Assembly: GCA_036721855.1 (NCBI GenBank)
Contig: DAIMKF010000048.1
Span: 1 to 10,959, forward strand
Source of the DNA: JAHDNZ01 sp036721855
Lineage (GTDB): Bacteria; Bacillota; DTU065
DNA: 10,959 bases
Direction: 5' to 3'
Made by a program: the position numbers and the translations under genes. Positions 5,890-10,959 of the stretch are shown in pieces; position 1 is the first letter of the stretch; the number at the start of each line of letters is the position of its first letter. Below the pieces are notes generated by a model. It did no database searches and was not told the DNA's origin. It was given only the letters and a program-made list of their open reading frames with translations.

Positions 5890-6966
5890 TTGGATATTGG
5901 CATAGTTGGCTTGCCTAATGTTGGCAAATCTACTTTGTTTAATGCCTTAGCTGAAGCTAATGCTGAGGTCGCCAGTTACCCTTTTTGTACTATAAATCCT
6001 CAGATAGGTATGGTGGCTGTTGCCGATGAAAGGTTGAAAAAATTAGGTGAATTGTTAAAACCGGAAAAGCTTACTCCGACAATGATTCAGTTTATTGATA
6101 TTGCCGGGCTTGTTAAAGGAGCCAGTCAAGGCGAGGGTTTAGGGAATCAGTTTCTTGGCCATATCAGAGAGGTAGATGCCATAGTTCATGTCGTACGCTT
6201 TTTTAAAAATGGAAATGTAGTTCATGTAGATGGCAAGCTAAATCCCTTAGAAGATGTAGAAGTAATTGAAACTGAATTGGCTTTAGCCGACTTGGAGACA
6301 GTAAAAAGGCGTACGGAGAAAACTTTAAGACAGTTAAAGACAGGTAAAGCCGAATATAAAGAAGAGATAGCTGAATTGGAAAGACTTAGTGAACTTCTTG
6401 GGAAAGGTCTAAAACCACCCGTAACACCTCTTAGCATAGAACTGCAGCTTTTATCAGCTAAACCTTGTATCTATATTGCTAATATGGATGAAAAACAGAT
6501 TCTAAAACCAAATGAGGTTCCGTTTTACCGGGAGTTGGAAGCTTATGCCAATCAAAAGGGAGCTCAAGTTATACCTATCTGTGCTGATTTGGAAAGAGGG
6601 CTTATTGAGCTATCAGAAGAGGAAAAAAATGAATACTTTCAGATTCTAGGTCTAACCTATCAAAGTAGTATTGATCTTTTAATTGCCAAAAGTTATGCTC
6701 TTTTAGAACTGATAACCTTCTACACCGTAAAAGGGCCAGAGACAAGGGCTTGGACTATAAAAAGAGGTACTAAGGCCCCCCAAGCTGCCGGTAAGGTTCA
6801 TTCAGACATGGAAGCAGGTTTTATCAAGGCGGAAGTAGTTGCCTTTGATACCTTGTTAAACGCCGGATCATTTAATCAAGCTAAAGAAATAGGTGCTGTT
6901 CGCATAGAAGGCAAAGATTACGCCATCCAAGACGGCGATGTGGTATTGTTTCGGTTCAGGCCTTAG
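5890..6966 (+). CDS. ychF: Redox/stress-linked ribosome-binding ATPase YchF
   Basis: This is an Obg-related P-loop protein that binds ribosomes and prefers ATP to GTP. Visible motifs are the Walker A GLPNVGKS (7-14), DIAG of the switch II region (70-73), and NMDE (198-201), which replaces the GTPase NKxD and accounts for the ATP preference. A coiled-coil arm region lies near 130-170 and a C-terminal TGS domain at about 275-356 (FYTVKGPETRAWTIKRGTKAPQAAG to the end). The length of 358 residues is normal. The TTG start is forced: an in-frame stop lies two codons upstream, and AAGGAAGTGG precedes it. It is the last gene of the mscS operon; no clear terminator follows. Confidence 0.97.
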   Translation: MDIGIVGLPNVGKSTLFNALAEANAEVASYPFCTINPQIGMVAVADERLKKLGELLKPEKLTPTMIQFIDIAGLVKGASQGEGLGNQFLGHIREVDAIVHVVRFFKNGNVVHVDGKLNPLEDVEVIETELALADLETVKRRTEKTLRQLKTGKAEYKEEIAELERLSELLGKGLKPPVTPLSIELQLLSAKPCIYIANMDEKQILKPNEVPFYRELEAYANQKGAQVIPICADLERGLIELSEEEKNEYFQILGLTYQSSIDLLIAKSYALLELITFYTVKGPETRAWTIKRGTKAPQAAGKVHSDMEAGFIKAEVVAFDTLLNAGSFNQAKEIGAVRIEGKDYAIQDGDVVLFRFRP

Positions 6967-7034
6967 TAAAGATAGTTGCTTTAGGGTCACTTGAGTCGAT
7001 AGAGGTTAATGGATTTTTGGATTTCTAGAAAGAC

Positions 7035-7063
7035 TTGAGAATATATCCCTAGAGTGGTATAAT
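7035..7063 (+). promoter_or_regulatory. Strong sigma-A-type promoter of the rpsF operon
   Basis: TTGAGA (7035-7040), a 17-base spacer and a perfect TATAAT (7058-7063), with TG one base before the -10 box (extended -10). An AT-rich stretch lies upstream. Transcription should start near 7070, giving a leader of about 58 bases before rpsF. Confidence 0.88.
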
Positions 7064-7073
7064 AGGCCCGATG

Positions 7074-7113
7074 TCCCTGCTCTGTATGTAAACAGAGCCA
7101 TAGTCCACAGGGA
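7074..7113 (+). promoter_or_regulatory. Structured rpsF leader, possible S6:S18 autoregulatory element
   Basis: TCCCTG (7074-7079) pairs with CAGGGA (7108-7113), and CTCTGT (7080-7085) with ACAGAG (7092-7097) around a 6-base loop. The two stems stack, with a 10-base bulge (7098-7107) on the 3' side. The outer stem covers the first bases of the rpsF ribosome binding site (GGAGGAGGTG, 7111-7120). A stem with a one-sided bulge before rpsF fits the known S6:S18-binding leader, in which the S6-S18 pair represses its own operon. I do not see the CCG expected in the bulge (it has CCA), so the exact class is uncertain. Confidence 0.55.
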
Positions 7114-7127
7114 GGAGGTGAAAGACA

Positions 7128-7195
7128 GTGAGAGATTACGAGATGATGTATATCATCAATCCCACTGTTTGTGACCAGGAGGAGACCTTAGAAGA
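7128..7195 (+). CDS. rpsF: rpsF 5' end (true start), cut by the N run
   Basis: A GTG start eight bases after GGAGGAGGTG encodes MRDYEMMYIINPTVCDQEETLEE, the N-terminus of ribosomal protein S6, and then runs into the N block. Bases 7141-7195 are repeated exactly at 7296-7350, so the second fragment of the gene continues this one. Joining 7128-7195 to 7351-7579 gives 297 bases in frame, a 98-residue S6 of normal length. The protein-level start is here, not at the ATG near 7298. Confidence 0.9.
7141..7195 (+). repeat. 55-base exact duplicate flanking the assembly gap (copy 1)
   Basis: These 55 bases are identical to 7296-7350 on the other side of the N run. An exact repeat that ends precisely at both contig edges is the overlap expected when an assembler fails to merge two neighbouring contigs, not a biological repeat. 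Confidence 0.93.
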
Positions 7196-7295
7196 NNNNN
7201 NNNNNNNNNNNNNNNNNNNNNNNNNNNNNNNNNNNNNNNNNNNNNNNNNNNNNNNNNNNNNNNNNNNNNNNNNNNNNNNNNNNNNNNNNNNNNNN
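7196..7295. other. Assembly gap of exactly 100 N
   Basis: The run is exactly 100 undetermined bases, a common default scaffold gap length. Because the flanks overlap by 55 bases, the real gap size is probably minus 55 and no sequence is missing. Confidence 0.97.
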
Positions 7296-7579
7296 AGATG
7301 ATGTATATCATCAATCCCACTGTTTGTGACCAGGAGGAGACCTTAGAAGAAGCAATTGCTAAGGTTCAGGCTTTGGTTACTGACAACGGTGGCGAAATTG
7401 TCCACGTTGACCGTTGGGGCAAGAGAAAATTTGCATATGAGATTGAAAAAATTACCGAAGGTTACTATGTAGTAACCAAAATTAAAATCGCTCCTGAGGC
7501 TTTAACAGAGCTCAATCGTGTAATGAAACTCAATGAAGACCTGGTTCGTTATATGATTATTAACGAGGAGCTAAATTAA
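7296..7579 (+). CDS. rpsF: Ribosomal protein S6 (main part, after gap)
   Basis: S6 is a small-subunit protein that sits on the platform as a dimer with S18. This fragment begins inside codon 5 of the gene and contains the rest: MMYIINPTVCDQEETLEEAI, VDRWGKRKFAYEIEKITEGYYVV (the typical S6 core) and the end LNEDLVRYMIINEE. The ATG near 7298 is codon 6 of the real gene, not a start; the GTG at 7128 is. It is followed by ssb after 16 bases and rpsR, the classic rpsF-ssb-rpsR operon, probably controlled by the leader at 7074-7113. Confidence 0.95.
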
Positions 7580-7595
7580 ACGGGAGGGTCTAGGT

Positions 7596-8015
7596 ATGCT
7601 AAATCGGGTAATACTTATTGGCAGACTAACCCGTGACCCAGAATTAAAATACACCCCGAATGGTAAAGCTGTATCTACGTTTTTCTTAGCAGTAGATCGT
7701 GGTTTTACTAATCAACAAGGTGAACGGGAAGCTGATTTTATTCCTATAGTCTCATGGAACAAACTTGCAGAGACTGTCGCCCACAATCTAGTTAAAGGTC
7801 GTCTAGTTGCTGTAGAAGGCAAGCTTCGTGTAAGAAGCTACGAAGCAAAAGAGGGTGGACGCCGTTATGTTACTGAAGTCTATGCCGATATGATAGAATT
7901 TTTAGAACGTAAGGGTAGCGTTTCTTCAGATAATAATGATGACAACCTTAGCTCCCTTGATAATGAAGGGTATGGTTCAGGCGGCGATGACGCGTTAGAT
8001 GAAGTTCCCTTTTAA
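7596..8015 (+). CDS. ssb: Single-stranded DNA-binding protein
   Basis: The 139-residue protein coats single-stranded DNA in replication, repair and recombination. An OB fold fills residues 1 to about 106 (MLNRVILIGRLTRDPELKYTPNG, VSWNKLAE, LVAVEGKLRVRSYE), followed by an acidic, glycine- and serine-containing flexible tail and the partner-binding tip DALDEVPF. The tip ends in VPF rather than the common IPF, a mild change that keeps the terminal Pro-Phe. GGGAGGG lies seven bases before the ATG. The gene lies between rpsF and rpsR, which points to the main housekeeping SSB rather than a mobile-element copy. Confidence 0.97.
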   Translation: MLNRVILIGRLTRDPELKYTPNGKAVSTFFLAVDRGFTNQQGEREADFIPIVSWNKLAETVAHNLVKGRLVAVEGKLRVRSYEAKEGGRRYVTEVYADMIEFLERKGSVSSDNNDDNLSSLDNEGYGSGGDDALDEVPF

Positions 8016-8029
8016 AGGAGGGTTAATAG

Positions 8030-8272
8030 ATGGAGAGCAACAAGAGAGACAAAAAGAAACGCCGCCGCAGAAAGGTCTGTTCCTTCTGCGTTGATAAAAT
8101 GACTTCTGTTGACTATAAAGATCTGAGTAGATTGCGTCGTTATGTCTCCGAAAGAGGTAAGATTTTACCGCGGAGAATAAATGGCAACTGTGCACATCAT
8201 CAAAGACAACTAACTCTGGCCATTAAAAAAGCTCGCTACATGGCACTTTTACCATATGTGACAGAAGAATAA
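8030..8272 (+). CDS. rpsR: Ribosomal protein S18, zinc-binding (C+) form
   Basis: S18 partners S6 on the small-subunit platform. The 80-residue protein has a basic N-terminus (KRDKKKRRRRK), then CSFC (C17, C20), the core DLSRLRRYVSERGKILPRR, and NCAHHQRQL with C54 and a nearby histidine. The retained cysteines mark the C+ form that probably binds zinc, unlike the C- forms of many bacteria. AAAGGAGGG (8014-8022) overlaps the ssb stop and serves this gene. A terminator follows 15 bases after the stop, so it is the last gene of the rpsF operon. Confidence 0.97.
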   Translation: MESNKRDKKKRRRRKVCSFCVDKMTSVDYKDLSRLRRYVSERGKILPRRINGNCAHHQRQLTLAIKKARYMALLPYVTEE

Positions 8273-8287
8273 ATGAATTAAATAAAT

Positions 8288-8314
8288 AAGAGGAGGGTCA
8301 ACCCTCCTCTTTTC
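8288..8314 (+). terminator. Rho-independent terminator of the rpsF-ssb-rpsR operon
   Basis: AAGAGGAGGG (8288-8297) pairs with CCCTCCTCTT (8302-8311) around a TCAA loop and runs into TTTTC. It is GC-rich, well placed and compact. Confidence 0.88.
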
Positions 8315-8489
8315 TAGTTAAGCTATTAAACTTTTTAGGCAAAACTGTTATTATTAATATAAACAGGCTATTAGAGTAAAGGTTAGATGGCAAAAAGGCG
8401 GTAAATCTCTAGTTTGAGGTGATATCTACACGAATAACAAAATTGAGAATCTACACAAATGATCTAAGCAGTATGGGGAGGTTTTATTT

Positions 8490-8822
8490 GTGGGACCAGT
8501 TAACCGTGACTTAGATATTGCACGCAATGTCCGGACGATAGACTGGCTACGCACAGAGATTTTAGGCTATGTTGCTAATCTTTTTAAAGCAATGTGGCAA
8601 AACAGAGAAGAACTAATGTTAGATGCCTTAGCTGGGTTAATTATGGCAGCTTTTTTGCTTGGCAAACGCTTGGGAATTAGTTTTTCGCGTCTAGAGAATA
8701 AACTTTTGGCAAAACTAAAGGCAAGTGTACTAGAAGGGCATGAGATTGAAAAGTGGTATGGCGATATGACAAGCTTACTAGACTACTGGCAAGATAGGCA
8801 GGTTCAAAAACTTAAAGACTGA
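8490..8822 (+). CDS. MazG-like family protein
   Basis: The 110-residue all-helical protein resembles the short MazG-like family of Bacillota that is often found near rpsR. The recognisable part is NREELMLDALAGLIMAAFLLGKRLGI (about 37-62), similar to the second helix pair of MazG nucleotide pyrophosphohydrolases. The full MazG metal-binding set (ExxE followed by ExxD) is not evident: I see EE and one D in the second motif and only a single glutamate in the first helix. NTP hydrolysis is therefore doubtful, and a structural or regulatory role is possible. The GTG start has GGGGAGG (8475-8481) eight bases upstream. The 175 bases before it hold no convincing promoter; TATAAA at 8358 is the best -10-like site. 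Confidence 0.75.
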   Translation: MGPVNRDLDIARNVRTIDWLRTEILGYVANLFKAMWQNREELMLDALAGLIMAAFLLGKRLGISFSRLENKLLAKLKASVLEGHEIEKWYGDMTSLLDYWQDRQVQKLKD

Positions 8823-8863
8823 AAAACTCAAAACAAGCTAAATTATAACTAAGGAAGATCAAA

Positions 8864-8892
8864 GATTACACTTAGAAATGTTAGTGTATAAT
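8864..8892 (+). promoter_or_regulatory. Possible promoter before the DUF2232 gene
   Basis: A perfect TATAAT (8887-8892) lies 20 bases before the ribosome binding site. The expected -35 position (8864-8869) reads GATTAC, a poor match, so strength is uncertain. It would start a transcript for the DUF2232 gene and rplI. Confidence 0.5.
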
Positions 8893-8925
8893 TTGATTGG
8901 TAGAGAACTAGAAAGGAGGAAATAG

Positions 8926-8970
8926 ATTTATTGCATGCCTCCCACATATTATGGGCTTCCTGCAATAAAT
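8926..8970 (+). promoter_or_regulatory. Hairpin enclosing the DUF2232 start codon
   Basis: ATTTATTGCA (8926-8935) pairs perfectly with TGCAATAAAT (8961-8970). A symmetric 5/5 internal loop separates this from CCCA (8941-8944) pairing with TGGG (8952-8955) around a 7-base loop. The ATG (8935-8937) is at the top of the outer stem, while the ribosome binding site (GGAGG, 8915-8919) stays outside. Folding would hinder initiation, and because the outer stem is AT-rich it could melt with temperature. Confidence 0.6.
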
Positions 8971-9954
8971 TCTGTGATTCCTATAAAAGAGCAGAAAAAT
9001 TATTTTAAATGGGCAGAATATATTTTTACGTTTTCTTTTATGGTGCTTATTGTTTCTCTCTCCTTTGTCTTTTTGCCTTTTTCTTTGTTTTTAATAACTC
9101 TGATTCCGTTGCCTATCTTAATCGCAACATATAGATATAATAACTTGTTAGCGGCAGTTATTGCAGCTTTGGTCAGTGTCTTCTTCGCTCTTTTTCTACA
9201 AGACAGTACTATGGTAATCTTAGTTTTATCTATGTCTACCGTTGGCATTGGGATTGGCAATGCCCTAAAAGAAAAATTAACTTATAAAAAAGTATTAATC
9301 ATTGGTATTGTCTCTAGCCTTATTACCATATTATTGTTAGGACTAGGCCTTTCTTTGGTAACAGGGCAATCTATAGAGATGCTTTATAAAGAAACCACAG
9401 AGAAAATGCTGCAAGAGATTGCTGCGATTCAACCAACTAACCAGGCTATGCTAGAACAGGCTCAAGCAGCTATTAATATGTTTAACATCTTATTCCCTGC
9501 GATGCTTTTTACCGGTGCAATAGCTATTGCCGGAATTAATCTTATTGCTGGAAGTTTTGTTTTAAGAAAGTTAGGTCTAAAAGATATACTATCTCTGCCG
9601 GCAATATCAAACTGGGCCTTTCCCAGCTGGCTCTCTATAGCTTATTTTGTCTTGTGGCTACTATCTAGACTCCAAATATTCCCCAATATTATAAGCATTA
9701 TTGTTAGCAACCTACACTATACGGCACGTTGGTTTTTAGTTATTCAAGGTATTAGTGTAATTGTCTACTTTATGAAAACAGTAAGAATGCCAAATTGGCT
9801 CAAGGTTATTATAATTTTACCGGTCTACTTTTTTAGCAGTTGGTTTTTAGTTATTTTAGGAGCACTTGATCCCTGGTTAAAGTATCGCGGTCGGTTGCGA
9901 CTTTACCAAGATGAGCTAAAAAAAGGTAAAAATAACCAAGATAACCAGGAATAG
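8935..9954 (+). CDS. DUF2232 family membrane protein (YybS-like)
   Basis: The 339-residue integral membrane protein has about eight or nine hydrophobic segments (roughly 28-67 as two, 71-88, 92-110, 118-142, 184-208, 232-247, 264-282 and 289-314), a soluble glutamine-rich stretch at 145-180, and a C-terminal LDPWLKYRGRL typical of DUF2232. The family is related in fold to small-molecule transporter components, but no substrate is known. In Bacillota it is typically encoded between rpsR and rplI. The ATG at 8935 is 15 bases after GGAGG, an unusually long spacing; an in-frame ATT at 8926 is six bases after it and could be a rare start. An in-frame TAG at 8923 prevents anything earlier. Confidence 0.88.
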   Translation: MPPTYYGLPAINSVIPIKEQKNYFKWAEYIFTFSFMVLIVSLSFVFLPFSLFLITLIPLPILIATYRYNNLLAAVIAALVSVFFALFLQDSTMVILVLSMSTVGIGIGNALKEKLTYKKVLIIGIVSSLITILLLGLGLSLVTGQSIEMLYKETTEKMLQEIAAIQPTNQAMLEQAQAAINMFNILFPAMLFTGAIAIAGINLIAGSFVLRKLGLKDILSLPAISNWAFPSWLSIAYFVLWLLSRLQIFPNIISIIVSNLHYTARWFLVIQGISVIVYFMKTVRMPNWLKVIIILPVYFFSSWFLVILGALDPWLKYRGRLRLYQDELKKGKNNQDNQE

Positions 9955-9966
9955 GAGGTATTTTAA

Positions 9967-10413
9967 ATGGATGTAATTTTAACTCAAGATGTAAAAGCCC
10001 TAGGTAAAAAAGGCGAATTAGTTACAGTCAATGAAGGCTATGCTAGAAACTACCTTATACCTAAAGGTTTGGCAAATATAGCTACAAAAGGTACTATAAC
10101 TCAACTTCATGAAAAAAAAGAAGCTGAAAAAAAAGCCAAAGCCAAAGCTTACCAAAAAGCTTTAGACTTAGCTAACTCCTTAAATGGATCTACAGTTACT
10201 GTTAAGGCCAAAGCAGGTGAAAAAGGGAAGATCTTTGGCTCAGTTACAGCCAATGATGTTGCTGTTGCCGTTAATAAACAGTTTGGCCTTAAGATAGATA
10301 AAAAGAAGGTTCAAATAGAGACAATTAAAGAGCTTGGCATCTTTGAGGCTAAACTTAAAATCTATCCTGAGGTAAGTACCATTATTAAGGTTAATGTAAA
10401 AGCTGAAGAGTAA
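9967..10413 (+). CDS. rplI: Ribosomal protein L9
   Basis: L9 binds 23S rRNA at the base of the L1 stalk and its long helix reaches out to neighbouring ribosomes. The 148-residue protein begins MDVILTQDVKALGKKGELVTVNEGYARNYLIPKGLA, the L9 signature. The lysine- and alanine-rich connecting helix covers about 45-75, and the C-terminal RNA-binding domain includes GKIFGSVTANDVA (87-99) and ends in KVNVKAEE. TAGGAGGT overlaps the stop codon of the DUF2232 gene and lies seven bases before the ATG, so the two genes are coupled. The usual gdpP gene is missing between them. Confidence 0.98.
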   Translation: MDVILTQDVKALGKKGELVTVNEGYARNYLIPKGLANIATKGTITQLHEKKEAEKKAKAKAYQKALDLANSLNGSTVTVKAKAGEKGKIFGSVTANDVAVAVNKQFGLKIDKKKVQIETIKELGIFEAKLKIYPEVSTIIKVNVKAEE

Positions 10414-10423
10414 ATAATGACAA

Positions 10424-10436
10424 ATACCGGTATAAT
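10424..10436 (+). promoter_or_regulatory. Palindrome overlapping a -10 box before the DUF4177 gene
   Basis: ATACCGGTAT (10424-10433) is a perfect 10-bp palindrome, and TATAAT (10431-10436) overlaps its right end. No good -35 box is visible at the expected distance. A repressor bound here would block the promoter, but the site is short. Confidence 0.4.
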
Positions 10437-10488
10437 GTTTGAAGAATAATGTGCAGTAAAGGAAAAACATATTACAAGAGGTGGAAAA

Positions 10489-10704
10489 ATGAAATATGAA
10501 TACAAATTTGTTGAAATTACCCTCAGAGAGAAGGGTTTTAAAACAAAATTAGGAGACAGTTTTAATAGATGTAAGGATATTATTGTGGAAGAAGCAACTA
10601 GGGGTTGGAGATTGAAACAAATTGTTATCCCAGCTAATGAACAAACAGGAATATCAGCTCCATATTGTTATCAAATTATATTTGAGAAGTTTATACAGGA
10701 ATAA
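10489..10704 (+). CDS. DUF4177 domain protein
   Basis: The 71-residue protein fits the small DUF4177 family: KYEYKFVEI at the start, a helix ending in the hallmark EEATRGWRLKQIVIP (about 34-48), and a closing beta strand CYQIIFEKF. The function of the family is unknown. AGAGGTGG (10477-10484) lies four bases before the ATG. It stands 75 bases after rplI, with a possible promoter of its own between them. The replicative helicase gene often found after rplI is not here. Confidence 0.82.
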   Translation: MKYEYKFVEITLREKGFKTKLGDSFNRCKDIIVEEATRGWRLKQIVIPANEQTGISAPYCYQIIFEKFIQE

Positions 10705-10814
10705 GATTGGGAAATGGGTATTGTCAGCAGTAAACTAATTACAAATAAAGACACATTCTTTATAATTGCAAACAAATCTATTAATAAGTTGCCAACCAAT
10801 AGATTATTTTAGAG

Positions 10815-10854
10815 AGAGACATATTATACAATTGTGCATGTACAATATGTCTCT
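10815..10854. repeat. Long imperfect palindrome (15 of 16 pairs)
   Basis: AGAGACATATT (10815-10825) pairs with AATATGTCTCT (10844-10854). After one A/C mismatch, TACA (10827-10830) pairs with TGTA (10839-10842), leaving an 8-base loop. The stem is AT-rich and is followed by TCTTCTTCT rather than a clean T run, so it is a poor terminator. It may be an AT-rich terminator, a protein binding site, or part of a mobile-element end. Confidence 0.65.
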
Positions 10855-10870
10855 TCTTCTATCTGTTAAT

Positions 10871-10959
10871 GGACAAGTTATAATGTGCATAAATGGCCAT
10901 TATGAATGTGCAAAAACGGACAAGAAATTCAGCATTTTAGTCATAAAAGAAGGTAAAAA
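10871..10959 (+). promoter_or_regulatory. Repeat-bearing upstream region of a gene starting past the right edge; possible IS left end
   Basis: GGACAAG occurs at 10871-10877 and 10918-10924, AATGTGCA at 10882-10889 and 10905-10912, and the palindrome AATGGCCATT at 10892-10901 lies between them. GAAGG (10949-10953) followed by TAAAAA ends the window, so a start codon at about 10960 would be ideally spaced. Short repeats of this kind upstream of the first gene recall IS21-type ends, where istA follows. Nothing coding is visible to prove it. From 10705 to 10814 I see nothing convincing. Confidence 0.35.

Noticed and set aside
7141..7350. A true biological tandem duplication within rpsF
   Set aside because: The repeat ends exactly at both edges of a 100-N run, and merging it restores a normal gene; an assembly overlap explains everything.
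8419..8514. 31-codon frame starting at GTG before the MazG-like gene
   Set aside because: It has no ribosome binding site, overlaps the MazG-like start and has no recognisable features.
8931..9008. Short frame from TTG 8931 overlapping the DUF2232 start, as an upstream peptide or frameshift
   Set aside because: It encodes only about 25 residues in another frame with no slippery site; the DUF2232 frame stands on its own.
10714..10812. 32-codon frame after the DUF4177 gene
   Set aside because: The ribosome binding site is weak, the composition is ordinary intergenic and I recognise no homology; a chance frame is likely.

Overview
The window is AT-rich DNA from a Gram-positive-type anaerobe, most likely a member of the Clostridia or a related deep Bacillota lineage. 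The best evidence is gene order. A run of mscS, DUF951, ychF, rpsF, ssb, rpsR, a MazG-like gene, a DUF2232 gene and rplI is the conserved neighbourhood often found near the chromosome origin in Bacillota. Purine-rich ribosome binding sites, frequent GTG/TTG starts and U-tailed terminators agree. All genes found lie on the + strand. No tRNA, rRNA or CRISPR array was seen.

Left part (1-1520): the 3' end of a radical SAM gene resembling biotin and lipoyl synthases is followed by a cysteine-containing LipM/LplA-type octanoyl or lipoyl transferase. Together they look like the end of a lipoate-assembly operon of the LipS1/LipS2 kind. A 230-base stretch with no visible gene and a terminator close this unit. 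Next (1548-3652) is a two-gene unit: a TetR-type repressor with a perfect 14-bp palindrome beside its own promoter, then a radical SAM/SPASM-like enzyme. A perfect 12-bp hairpin sits on the boundary between the two genes, and a strong terminator ends the unit. This is the least explained part of the window.

Middle part (3742-6966): a secreted protein consisting of one CBM9-like sugar-binding domain stands alone between two hairpins. It is followed by a tightly packed operon of an MscS channel, a small unrecognised membrane protein, a DUF951 protein and the ATPase YchF.

Right part (7035-10704): a near-consensus promoter and a structured leader drive rpsF-ssb-rpsR, ending at a terminator. The first part of rpsF is interrupted by 100 N. 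The 55 bases on either side of the N run are identical, so the gap is a scaffolding artefact: removing 155 bases restores a normal 98-residue S6. Then come a MazG-like protein, a DUF2232 membrane protein whose start codon lies inside a long hairpin, ribosomal protein L9 and a DUF4177 protein. The gdpP (yybT) gene often found between the DUF2232 gene and rplI is absent. The last 150 bases hold a long imperfect palindrome, short direct repeats and a ribosome binding site at the very edge. This may be the left end of an insertion element or simply the upstream region of the next gene.
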